From Prinia subflava (lineage: Eukaryota > Chordata > Aves > Passeriformes > Cisticolidae), in assembly GCF_021018805.1 (NCBI RefSeq), contig NC_086247.1:3913230-3977229 (forward strand): a DNA stretch of 64,000 bases, in the 5' to 3' direction. Positions 46,815 through 58,480 of this stretch are shown here, one piece after another. Below the pieces are notes generated by a model that saw only the letters and a program-made list of their open reading frames with translations, had not been told where the DNA came from and ran no database searches. The position numbers were made by a program, and so were the translations under genes. Position 1 is the first letter of the stretch. Each line of letters opens with the position of its first letter.

Positions 46815-47376
46815 TAAATGTCCAGCAGGTTGAGGGAGGTGATTCTTCCCCTCTCCTCTGCCCCTGTGAGACTCCACGTGGTGCTCTACATCCAGCTCTG
46901 GGGTCCCCAGCAAAGGAGATATTGACCTGTTGGAGAGAGTCCAGAGAGGGCCACAAAAGCAGAGGGCTGGAGCCTCTCTGCTTTGGAGACAGGCTGAGAG
47001 AGAAGGGGTTGTTCAGCCTGGAGAGTGATGGTTCTGGAAAGACCTTAGAGCCCTTCCAGTTCCTAAAGGGAACTTACAAAAAAGAGGGGGAGAGGTTTTT
47101 TTTACACAGGCAGATAGCAATAGGACAATGGGGAAGGCCTTTAAACAAAAAGTGGAGATATTTAGATTAGATGTTGGGAAGGAATTCCTTACTGGCAGTG
47201 GCACAGGTTGCCCAGAGAAGCTGTGGATGCTCCATCCCTGGAAGTGCTCAAGGCCAGGTTGGACAGAGCTTGGAGCAACCTGGGATAGTGGAAGCTGTCC
47301 CTGCCCACAGCAGTGGGGTTGGAACAAGATCTATAAATTCCCTTCCAACCCAAAGCATTTGATGATCCTATGACCT
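46815..47376 (+). mobile_element. CR1 LINE, 560-bp 3' portion including the end of ORF2
   Basis: The upstream half still follows the C-terminal ORF2 order ('gagggaggtgattcttcccctct', 'tgagactccacgtggtgctctacatccagctctggggtcccc', 'gacctgttggagagagtccagagagggccac', 'ggctgagagagaaggggttgttcagcctggag'). It is followed by the 3' end ('ttagattagatgttgggaaggaattcctt', 'catccctggaagtgctcaaggccaggttgg', 'ccttccaacccaaagcatttgatgatcctatga'). Frameshifts make it noncoding, although a 158-codon frame at 46694-47170 overlaps it. Confidence 0.97.
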
Positions 47377-47636
47377 GTGCTGAGGCTTCACGACACGTCG
47401 CATAATGAGCTTCCATCTTCCCTCCCACTGAAGCACCCAAATTTCCCAGTGGGTCATTGTGTGCAGCAATATGGAGGGACAAGTCCACACAGCTTCTTCC
47501 CTCAGCACATCTCTCAGCTCTTCATATCCCCACACTGACATTCCTCCCTGAAGCTGCTGCAGCATCCCAATATTGCCAGATGCACAGCTCAATAAACGTA
47601 CCAAAATAAATCATTGAGCCAAGGTTTCACTTAGCT

Positions 47637-47705
47637 GCTGTTATTAATCATTAGCAATAGCTATTGCTAATTAATGTCATTACACATCATGACTATTAAT
47701 CACAA
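47637..47705. promoter_or_regulatory. Candidate TAAT-rich regulatory cluster with a perfect 22-bp palindrome
   Basis: The perfect inverted repeat spans 47650-47671, centred between 47660 and 47661 (half-site ATTAGCAATAG). Around it are homeodomain-type words TTATTAATCATTAG, CTAATTAATGTCATTA and CTATTAATCAC, and a GATA word (GCAGATAAGG) at 47735. This density resembles a developmental enhancer, but conservation cannot be tested here. Confidence 0.3.
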
Positions 47706-50700
47706 TCTGCTGATGCAAAACATATTGTCTCTCGCAGATAAGGAAGAGGAAGAAAGCAAGTGAGCAATTTTCAAGTTATTATTTTGAAAAATTATGATGG
47801 GCAGCGTTGGCAAATTTACATTGCACGCTTCATGCTAAAAGACACGAGACAATGTCTCTGCCCTGGTTGCTGCCTCTCAGCTGTGCTTGTGCAATGCCAT
47901 TTGCATGAACCCACGAAAACTGGGCATACAGATTTAATATATTACTTAGTATATGACATTTTTTGATGAGACAAGCTCTTAAACCATGGGAGAATGAGAC
48001 TTCATTTAAACTGTCTCATCCATAGCACTACACTGTTCCCCACTCCCTCCCTAAGTACACATTAATGTTGCCTTTACATCAAGGTCTTTCAAAAAGGGTT
48101 AAACTCTTCAGTTCCAGTACAAGCTGTTGGACTGTATGTAAAAATCACTGAGGAAGTGCCCATGACCTTTGCCAGGTAGAAGGTGTGATTAGCTGACCCT
48201 AAAGATCATTTGATCCATGAAGTCTACAAAATGCTATGGTGCAGCAAATCATAAAGTGCTGGGTCATTAGGATGTGTTTGTCATTAAGATTTAAACACTC
48301 ATTAATCACTTTCTTTTTTTCATTATAAGGAAGGAAAGGGAGATTTCCTTCATTTTATAGTTTAATCTCAAGTGAAAATTTAAATGCAGGAGTGGAATCA
48401 ATTCTGTAGCTCACAAGATTGATTTGTCCCAGACCTGAATTTGCAATATTCCCCCTTAAGCAGGCAGTCAGAGCTGCAAGCACTCCAGCACTCCTGCTTT
48501 CCCTGCAGCACGGGTGAAAGCTCACACAGAGCCTTCAGCTACCTGCCTTCACTCTGATGGACATGGACATTGCCTGCTCAGCAACGAAATCTCTAAGCAC
48601 GAAGCTCTTGGCAGTGTTTATACAGCAATTCCCTGCAGTAGGAACCTCACAAAAGCACAGGGCAAAGGGCAGGACGTGTCTGCTGGCTTTGGGTGCACAG
48701 ACTCTGGGGTAACGGGGTGCTGAGGATGGTCGTGGGGAGGAGAAGGAGTGAGCCCTCTCAAATGAGGTATTTCTGCAGCATGTTCGGATGGCCACGTCTC
48801 CAGCTGCTATGGGAGAAGGGGCTGTTGGTCACAGTGGTGAGCTCATTAAAATGAGATCAATAGAGATTTAATCTAATGCTGAGGATTACTCGAAGTGGAA
48901 TGCTCAATTAAGTGTGGAGAAAAAAAAAATGTAACACATCAATTGAATTGCCAGCTGATTTCCCTGCTTTATTTGGAATTTAGCCCAATATCGAGGAGGG
49001 CTGATAAGCTAAAGCAGAGCTGTGAAAAAACAGCTGATGCTGGGGGTAGAGGTCTTCAAACACCAGTTAAATGTGCCACATCATTACTCACACATTTTGC
49101 AGTGAACTCCACAGGTACACAGAGTTTTACTGGGATTATATATTTCCAATTTCCACTTCTGTTCACACCAGTGGCTCTAAAAATATTTGAACGCTGCTAA
49201 GGTGAGGATTTGCATAAACAGGATTTGCCACGGCTTTTGGAAAATTGGAAGAGTTAAGTGCGGTGAGTGCTACAAAACTTGTCTTTTCTTTGCAGTTCTT
49301 CTGTAATCCAGCCCATTTCTTCCTCTCTGCTTTCCAACCCCAAAACTGAAACCCTAGCCACCTCCCCAGCTCCTTCACCTCTCTGAGCAGCAGCCACACA
49401 GGGACAAAGAGGATTCTGTTTTGAATGAAACATTTTATTCTCAAGGCATGAAAAATGGGGGACCAGGAAGAAAGCCAAGAAGCAAGAAAAGAGAAACATA
49501 TTCATTAATTAAAACAAGCATTGCTTGCTTTGAACTAGGAAAATCATGTTACAAAAAGATGGAGCGATGAGTTCCTGGCTTCTGGAAGAGAAGAACACGC
49601 TCCAGCCCCACCAAGCTGCACTGCTGCAGGAGGAGTGCAGGATGCATTCCCCAAACTCTGTAATTGGCAGGCACAGGGCCCCCGTGCCTCTCACAGAGAG
49701 AATTCATCCTGACATGAACAGCTCTGTAGCCCGTTGGCACAATATCACAGCAGTTTTTTACTCCAACAAGGCACATTTAATCTCTGCCCAGACATTTCAA
49801 AGCAGAGCTGTCTTATTTCTCCCATTAGGGCAGGACACCTTCCCACGCCATTCCCTGAAGTCACAGTTTTTGGGAGCATAGCAGGATGAGGTCCAGCAAG
49901 ACACAACCTCCCTTGTGAGTCTTCTTCTCTTCCTTTAAGAGCCTCTCCATCCCTAAGGCTTATGATTGCCTCTAAGAAGCTCAGTAATTTCCCATCCTGA
50001 ATATTCTGCCCAAGCTCCCACACTCTGTCCCCTTCTTCCTGACCAGAGAGGTTGAAAACACCCCAAGGCTGCCCACTGTGAGCAGCAGATGAAGCAATGT
50101 TGCCTCTGAGGTTCTCCATGGTCCTTTGTGTCCTGGGTGGGAAAGGCCAAGCACAGAGTTGTCTTCTGCTGCTGATTGCCACACACCCATGGCCCTGTTT
50201 CTTTTCTATTTATCACTGTTGTTGTCACTAGTTATCTCTATTATTGTCATCTCAATTTATCTATGGTCTGGGGTGTGCAGCAGGAGTTTTAATCCTGTTC
50301 TCCCCATGCTGTTCCACATACTAAAGAGATAGTTTGTTTTCTGGAGTGGATCATGATGGGTGGGAAAGTGGATCAAGGGTGGGAAAGCTCAAGCAGTACC
50401 TGTGGCTACAGACTCCTCAAAGCAGCTGATTTTGGTATGTTTTGTTGCAATTCTCTACCCTATTTGGAACAATAGTTTTGCAGACCCCCAGCAGCAATCC
50501 CTCCACTGTCTGTTCTTCTGCTTCTGCAAAGTTTTTCTAGAATTTTGACAAAGCTTTTTTGAACTCAGAGGGATAAGAACCACACTGGCACTGGGAGGTT
50601 GCATTACCCCATCTGGCCCAAACTGCTCAAAATGCCTGTGGTATTTGCAAGCTCTCCTGACATTGCCACAGGAGCCTCTCAGCCAATCCTGCAGAGAAGA

Positions 50701-51253
50701 AACTGAATTCATCCAGGATTATAAGGCAGAAGATACTCAGATTATCACTCAGCATTGATGTCTCTATACCAAACTGGCAGAACAGCACTAAAAACCAAAC
50801 CAGCTGTTCTAGGGTGAAGCAGAGAGATTTGATAGAAATTTCCTCCAAAGTCTTCTTATGTGTTTATATGGAGGAAGAACATCCTGGACCTGTGGGGTAT
50901 GACATCCTGCCTTGTCCTGGCACTGCTGATGTCACAGGACCTGCTCAGCCTTGAGAGGAGCCAGCAGGGACAGTGAATCTGCTACAAGAGTTTCAGCAAA
51001 AATGCCCCCACCAGTGTTTCTGGTGTCAGCATGTTGTCAACAGTTTGTAAAGTCTAGGCTAAAAGCTCCAAATAAGAGTGGCATTTGAAACTTAAAAAAA
51101 ATCTTACATTTCTTGACTCTAAGCTCCTTAACCCCACGATGAACACACTCCACATGCCAGCAGGTGTAATGCTTTCTGTGGCATGAATAGACATGCAAAT
51201 GGAATTTAGTAGGACCTACTACTGGGTGAAAGGCAGAAGAGCTTGAGGGACTC

Positions 51254-51289
51254 ACTAGTTGAGTGATGACTACTAGTTGAGTGGTGACT
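51254..51289. repeat. 18-bp tandem duplication
   Basis: ACTAGTTGAGTGATGACT at 51254 is followed immediately by ACTAGTTGAGTGGTGACT at 51272, one mismatch. Confidence 0.95.
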
Positions 51290-54130
51290 ACAACACCCAG
51301 AAGGCTTTAACTTTGCACAAATAAAACAGATAAATTCAAAGCAAACAGTACTCCTTGGAAAAATGGGTAAATTATGAGGCAAAAAACACAGTGTGATTTA
51401 TATATAGCATAAATCTGTATGCTTGGGTTTTTTACAGTCATAAATTCAAGACTTTCTGTAATATTCTGGCAATGTTTTGTCTCAGGGTTATTTTGAGGCT
51501 GTTAGGGACAGGGAGTGCCCAGCTTTGATGAAGTGGAGGGTTGCTGGTGCAATTCCACCCTGACCACGCTGTCACCTTGCAGTGGCCAAAGAAAATCGTC
51601 ATTGGCCCCAGTGCCAGTGTGATTGTCTCTCAAGTGCCAGGATCAATATCTTCATACAGAAATACCACTGTGGCTCAACACTCCTTTGGGCAGCTGAGCA
51701 GTAGCTGGTGCTTCCATTCTAGTCCTTGTTAGAGCCAGCAGCAGGGAAAGCTTTGGGAGATGAAGAAAAATGCCCAGACCAGGGCGTTTTCAAGTAAAAG
51801 AATAATCCAGAACTGGTGCAGAATCTGGTAGGTCTGCACAGACCTGAGCACACTGCATTGTCCCTGGTCATGCAACTCTTTAAAAACAAGCAACTTTTTG
51901 CAATTATTTGCTGGCACTCCATGAAAAGCATTGCCTCCTCCAATTCTTTCTTTTTGGGTTTTTTTATTGAAACCAGGCACTCAAAAAAAAATCCATTTCT
52001 ATTGGAAACAGGACACGAGGACAGTTTTTGCCTGTGTGGTAATTTTCTTCTTGCAATTCACTCCCGGGGACAGCCTATTCTTCTCCAGGACTTGAAGGTC
52101 TTCTCCAGAACAATGAAGGTCTCAAACAAAAGCAGCTCACACAGCTGGGGAAAGGATGCTCGAGGTCTGGACTCCCCCCCTAACCCCTGGTAAGGTCAGT
52201 GGGATGGGCTGTGCTGGTCCTGCTTTCCTGGGTGAGACTTCACAGGGAGCTGCTTTACCAAGCCCCAGGGTGGGAATTCCAAGGTCTCCTGCAAGATGGG
52301 GTCCACCTTGCTCTCAGACCTGCGGGGTTCATCCCCTTTTGCTGCAGAGAGGTCACTTCCACCAAGGTCAGCCCTGGGCTGAGGGGCTCCCTCCATTTAC
52401 TCTAATTTGACTCCTCTGTGAAAGTAATTTTTAAGCCACAGTTTAGACTTCCTGGTTCTTTTCGGATTTTTTAACATTTTCTAAGCCAAATCCACCCATT
52501 TAGAAAAACACACATTCAGAAATGCACAAATATGTATTTTGTGTGCAGCTCTGGAACACTTAATAACATTTTTTCCCCCTTTTGGACTGCATGCCCCTCT
52601 TTAACATGGAAAACCCATTTGTCTACCTCACTGGATACCGAGTGGATAAATACATTAAGTACTTAGAAGCACATTGGCCTCTTTTTTTCCCAGTCAGAGC
52701 ATCAGCATATCTGCACCTCAGTCAGACTCCGGAAAATCAGTGAACCACGTAAACCACAACACTGTGGGGAGACTGAAGTGAGCTAATGCTCAGTTCATAC
52801 AAACCACGTGGTCACTGAAACTCCGGATGAAAAAGAAATTGATGACAGAGCCAGGTAAAACTGGCACATTTCAGTGTATTTGTGTAGTTCAACTCCTATT
52901 TTCCCTGGCAAGGCAAGACATAAATGGCAAAGACTGTCATTGCTCTCTCCATTTTTATTTCTTCCCTGTCACTCAGGGCCAAAATGCCTTTTTTTGCTGG
53001 AAACTTTGCCTCTTCCATCCACACGGTCCTGCCTGGTGCCTCCTCTTGCTGCTCTGGAGCCTTCCTGCCTCAATTTCACAGGTGCAGACATTTTCATGAA
53101 ATAGTAGTGAGCAAAATCCCCAGAACAGCCACCACAAGCAGACACATTTCCTTCTGCCATGTAACTTGGGAGGGACCTTCCATGTTCAGGACAATCATTT
53201 CAGTCCCTGGAATCTTCCATAGTGGGAATCAGCAGGAGCTAAAAACAGTTCTGTCATTTTCTAAGATCACAGGATTCAGGTGTGCAACAGAGCAGATTCT
53301 TGTGGCTTCAGCTGGCATCAGCTTACCCTGAAATGTGGATGTTGATGCCCTACAGGGAGTTTTTGACTAAAGGAATGGCCCAACATTAGGCATCACTTAG
53401 CTGGGGGTGGCCATGCCATTATTTGTAGATAAAACCCTGGATGCTTTCAGCTTGTGCTCAAAGGGCCTCATGACAGAAGTCCAAAATGGTAGAAAAATCA
53501 AGGATTTTAAGCCATTAATGTGAGAAGAATTTTTACCCCAGTCTCCAAGTGTACAAGGCTGCAGGTATGCATTTATGCTACTGAAGTTGAGGGGGAAATT
53601 CCCCAGTGATGGTAGAAATAGAAATTCCTTCATGCTCATACACCAAGAAATCTCAGTGCTCTTGACTTAAAAAAAGCATGTCTGGAGCATGATCCTGCAG
53701 CTCAGGATGGAGGGATATGGAGATGCCCTGTCTTTGCCCCCGGCAAAGAGGTTGAGCTTTTCTCCTGCAGCATTATTTGATATAAATATCTATTTTGTGG
53801 CAGCAGAAGTAACCTACAAGCGCTGGAGTGGCTCCATCCCAGCTTGGGACTTCCTCACCTCTTACATTTGTGTAAAGCTGGAGGCCACACTGGAAGTATC
53901 CCATTCCCAGTGAGTTGCTATCACAAAACCATGTTTATTTTTCATCCACTGTGTTTGCAAGTGGGATGTTTTGGTTCTTTTCTTTGGTATATTTAACATG
54001 TTTTTACTGCTGAGACAGAAAGGAGTTCGCTATCACCCATGAATCAAAATTCAAGTCAGCACTGGTGGGTTTGTTACCTTCTGGTAATATCTGTGTGAAG
54101 AATGCAAGAGAAAAACTGAGTCCCTGAGGG

Positions 54131-54166
54131 AAAAAACCCCAAAAAACCCCAAAAAAACCCCACCCC
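54131..54166 (-). repeat. (A6C4)n tract; G-quadruplex candidate on the minus strand
   Basis: On the plus strand A6C4, A6C4, A7C4, A, C4. The minus strand reads four G4 tracts with loops of 1, 7 and 6 nt, which satisfies the usual intramolecular quadruplex pattern. Confidence 0.8.
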
Positions 54167-56339
54167 TGTCTGCAAGGACAACTCCCCTGGTGCCTCTTTT
54201 TGATGGTGACAGCCCCAAAGCAGGTGACAGCTGAGCAGACAAGCACAGGGCTTCATTTCTCTCTTCAGAACAGAATGTGAAATTCAGTCACTTCTGCTGG
54301 TCAGGGCCACCTGTTACTTCTAAACTTTTTAATAACCTTCTCAATTGGAGCCAGCTCCCCCTTTGATGTGGTGCTGCTTTCATTAGTACTCATTCAAGGT
54401 GAATACCTGATTAGCTATGGGGAGCTGGACGGGTTTATTCTTCTGCTTTTTCTTTCAACTTTCATAACACTTACTACAGACAAAGAGCCCCCATGCCCTT
54501 CTCGTGTTAGAAATAAAACAAATGGTATTAGGCCAGAGTAAGTGAGTTTGTCCATGTCTGGCAGTTAAAATGAATTAAATCTCACAGACACAGCTGAACT
54601 TTTTGTGCAAGTTTTCTCCATGCTGAGCTTTGTGATGTTTTCAGTCTTTTGGGGCTCTTTCCTCTCTCAAATCCAGGGCAGAATGGCTGGGAACAAGCAT
54701 TTCAGTGCCCCCCAGCACAGTAACTCTTCTGCATGAGGACCATGAGGGATTTGTGAGCACACAAGGTCTTACTGCAGGTCTGAATTCTACACCTGTAAGA
54801 ACTGAGCTCTGCAAATGGATGAGTTTCAGCAAGGTCAAGGCTCTTTCTTCCAGTTTTCTAAAACAGACCTATCGACTCACTGGGAAATAGCTCTTCTGAA
54901 ATGCCAGAGAGATCCTAAATGTCTTTTTATTCCTTCTTTTTCCTGGGAAAATACTGTAATAATAGACAGATTATCTTGTATTTATATGTGTGTTCAAAAA
55001 AAAGGTTGTAATTTGGGAAAAAAAATATGAGAAAGCTTTTTTACCAGAGAACTCCTAAGAAATAAAGTCATCTGACCCCTTGCAAAAACTTCACAAGATT
55101 TCTCTTTGATTTCCTTCATGATTTTAAGACAGAATTACTCAGAGGCTCATGGAGATGCTACAAGCTGTTGACTGAATTTCAGGCCAGTTTAGACATCACT
55201 CCTTCTGCCTTTCCAGAGCCCATAAATGTCTCATTCTAGATAAGAGAATTATCTATCAATTATTGGTGCAAAGGGAAAGAAACTTTCTCCTGCTTTGGAA
55301 TCATAATGTAACCACAACGGCAAGCACTTAAAGATCCATTCTGCACAGGAAATGCCAATTTGCTCTTTAAAATACTGTGTTACAGCCAGGCAATGGACAC
55401 ATGGGAAGGTGGTGACTTGCCTGTTGCCATTCAACAGAGCTGAGATGAGGATACAGGTCCCCTGAGGTGCATGTAGTGGCATAGCTAAAGGCAGCTTTAC
55501 ATAAAACCTCCAGCCTTTTCCACAATATTTTCCCATTTCACAGTATTTCTGAATTTGAACTTATCTTTCCCTCTATCCTAGTAACATGCCAGGACTGCAG
55601 GACCCAAAATTCTCATCTATTGGTTCTAACATGGGGTTTGACAGCTTATGAGGTTCCATACAAAGGCAGAGAGCCTGTTCCTCAAGTGTATCTTGCTGGG
55701 ACCAGCCTCACCCAGCAGCCTGCTGAGTCTGCTCCCTGTGGCAGACAATGCTGCATCATTCCAGGAAACAGTGTGGAACACTGAATAAACTTTGTATAAT
55801 CAAATATCACCAGTGTTCTTACCAGCATCTCACTGATTCAGAGATTTCTTAAATCAAAGAACCACCAGCTCAATTCCAAGAGTGCACAGTACAATCTCCT
55901 CCCCTAGCCCTGTTCCCTACCCAGTTACCTGGTGCTTCCCCACAAAGCACACAGGCACAGATGGGATGTCACCCCTTGGCTTCTTTTGGATAAACTAACC
56001 ACTCAAAGTTCTTACATCTGGCTACAAAGCATTTCTGGTGGTCCTTGGGATTGTCTCCAGCTTTTCCCTTCCACCAACATGAGCTCATCCCAGTCTTCAA
56101 CCTTTTCTAAACCTGAACATACAAATGGGATGCAGCATTTCAGCCATCAAAGGCAAAAATTCCTCCTGGGCTGCCCCCCCAGCTTTCCCTGGTAGTGTGG
56201 GGATAACGTAGCTTTGCAGTCCACTTTAATGTAGATTTTATTTGTCCCAATCAGTTTATTAAGTCATTTATCTCACACTGAGTGACATCCTGCCTTTTTA
56301 GCAGGATGGGATTTTAATTAAAATTGCCCTCACACATCA

Positions 56340-56950
56340 CTGTGAAATCAAGGTGGCTGGTCAGCTGGTAAAATCCTCTTATAGAAAGCCCAACTTTCAT
56401 TCTTTTTATGCTGCTTCAATCCTAGGAAATTATCCCTTTGGAGCTACCCAATATATTCATTACTGTGCTGGTCCATCCTCTGCCTCTATTGAAACGGAGT
56501 CCCGGCCATATGTTCCTCAGATACCGTCAGCTTCCAGCCAATCTGTCAGAATGGAATCTGAAATACTGTTATCTCGTGTTGGGTGCAATATCTCCTGGGC
56601 TAGAAAATGATCACACGTCATTTGAGGAACTTCAAAGAGATTTATTTCTGGTTATATGAGACTTCCAGCATACATCTTTATGATTGAAATCTCCCATTAC
56701 CCAGTATTTCTTTCCATTTATTATGGATAAAAGCTCCAGAAGCAGCTCATCTCTTAATGTGAACCCATGGTCTGTAATCCCCTTTACACTCACCTCTCAC
56801 TATATCCCCCTGCCCCAACTTTGATAGTTACAGCTTTAGTATCTCTGCATTTAATACTAAACAGGTCACAGTCTTTTTTCCTTTCTCTTTCCACCTTTTC
56901 TCTTGGGCACTCACTGCTGTTCACAAACAGGCTGTAGTCAGCAGTTTTAA
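56340..56950 (-). mobile_element. Possible very old CR1 internal fragment
   Basis: The plus-strand phrase 'gattgaaatctcccattacccagta...ggtctgtaatccccttta' and the following T/C-rich blocks resemble the reverse complement of a middle part of the old turtle-like CR1 family (the 'aaatcccccat...tggtctgtagtataccccta' region). Divergence is high; this could be a false resemblance. Confidence 0.4.
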
Positions 56951-57974
56951 TGCTCTAGTCATACAAATCAGCCTCCTCTCACTCCCTTTTGGCAATTATC
57001 TCAAATTTCTTTTAATGAACAAACATTTGCAATTCCTGTCATAGTCAAAAACATGAAGATTGAAGGTGCAGTGTTCATATAGCCAGCAGAAATTAAACCA
57101 TTTGCTTGGGCATGGGAATTGCCTCGATGGATAAAACAAATCTGCCAGTGGCATTTTGGAAGTTGCTTTTAGGCAAACCACTGCCCCTGCCCTGCTGCAC
57201 CAGGCAGTGTGATTAAGGAGTGCTATTAAACATTGTCAGTCAGACATCTGGGGAGTAATAAATAAAATTCAGAGAAGAAATAGAAGTAGAGAGCTGCAGG
57301 GGACTCTACAGCATCTGCAGAAGACATTCAGAGCCAACCTTCTGAGCATCCTGCTCAGAGGAAAACCCTTTGCCTTTGTTTGGGCCTCGGCAGGAAAGGA
57401 TGTTTATAGGCTATGTCTTTTAAAGTACACCACGATTGAGTCAGAGCATGTGTTTACATTTGGTGTTGGGTGTTTTAAATATCTGCACAAAGCCCAAAGG
57501 ATAAATTACTACAATGGGAAAATAAGCCAATGCAACTTGGTACTGATGCGACAAAATTTAGTGCTGCAAAGCTCATGGGCAGCAGGACAAGCCTGTGCTT
57601 GGTGATGCACGTGGTGCAGTGCATCTGCAGTGGTTTTGCTCACAAAGTGAGCCCTGGCAGGTCCATGGGATTTGGGACAGAAAAACACACAAGGTGGTAT
57701 CAAACACCACTTTATCAATGGCAGCTTTTTGGTCCAAGGAGATGTGAACAGGCCAGAGAGGAGGTGTAGCAGTAATTGCTCCAGGCATAGGAAACTGCCA
57801 TTCCTGAAATAACCAAAACTTCCTCAAAGTTTCTGAAAACTCTCATCAGAGCTACAGCAAGAAGGAAATGGGAGCAGTTCATACAGGCACTACACCAGAT
57901 ATTGGTATCCCTGTCCCTGGTGGGGAGTAGTTCTCTCCTGGCAGAGCAAAGCATCTTTGAAATCTCAACCAGAC
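56951..57974. other. Noncoding spacer
   Basis: No gene recognised. Overlapping frames at 57509-57954 on the minus strand show no known protein. Confidence 0.5.
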
Positions 57975-58200
57975 CAGGAGGAGTTAGACATCAGGAAAAA
58001 ATTCTTTACTGAAAGACGGATTGGGCACTGGAATCACCTGCCCAGGAAGTGGTGGAGTCACCATCCCTGGGTGTGTTTTAAAAAGACTGAACATCACACT
58101 CAGTGCCATTGTTTAGCTGATGAGGAGGTGTCCAGTTATAGGTTGGATTTGATGATTTCAAAGGTCTTTTCCAACCTAGTTCATTCTGTGATTCTGTAAA
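57975..58200 (+). mobile_element. CR1 LINE 3' end
   Basis: Order: 'aggagttagacatcaggaaaaaattctttactgaaagacgg', 'cactggaatcacctgcccaggaagtggtggagtcaccatccctggg', 'tgtttaaaaagac'-like block, 'ggttggatttgatgatttcaaaggtcttttccaacctagttcattctgtgattctgt'. The 'gtggtggagtcacc' and 'ggtcttttccaacct' words mark a different subfamily from 16545 and 46815. Confidence 0.96.
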
Positions 58201-58213
58201 ATCTTACTGCAAT

Positions 58214-58480
58214 TCATGGAATCATAAAACAGATTGGGTTGGAAGAGACTTTTAAAGTTCATGCAGTCCAACCTACCTGCAATGAGCAGGGACATCAACT
58301 AGATCAGGTTCCTCAGAGCCCTGTCCAACCCGGCCTTGAATGTTTCCACAGATGAGGGATCCATCACCTCTCTGAGAAACATTTCCCTGTGTTTTATCTC
58401 CCTCTGAGTAAAGTATTCCTTGCTCATAACTAATACCTCCATTTCTTCCAACCAGTTCCCAAGAGCCTGGGCCCATCTCA
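58214..58480 (-). mobile_element. CR1 LINE 3' end, minus orientation, tail to tail with the previous copy
   Basis: Read on the plus strand: 'atggaatcataaaacagattgggttggaagagacttttaaagttcatgcagtccaacc', 'agcagggacatcaactagatcaggttcctcagagccctgtccaacccggccttgaatgtttccacagatgagg', 'catcacctctctgagaaacatttccctgtg'. Clear reverse complement of a CR1 3' end, starting only ~14 bp after the plus-strand copy ends. Confidence 0.95.

Larger units (their letters stand above)
47377..56339. other. Long noncoding stretch
   Basis: I can support no gene in these ~9 kb. Items listed separately: a TAAT-rich cluster with a palindrome (47637-47705), an 18-bp duplication (51254-51289), a G-quadruplex candidate (54131-54166) and a weak MIR-like phrase (55385-55465). 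Confidence 0.5.

Noticed and set aside
46694..47170. 158-codon plus-strand frame
   Set aside because: Most of it overlaps a CR1 3' portion and is read partly out of the CR1 frame; it is not an independent gene.
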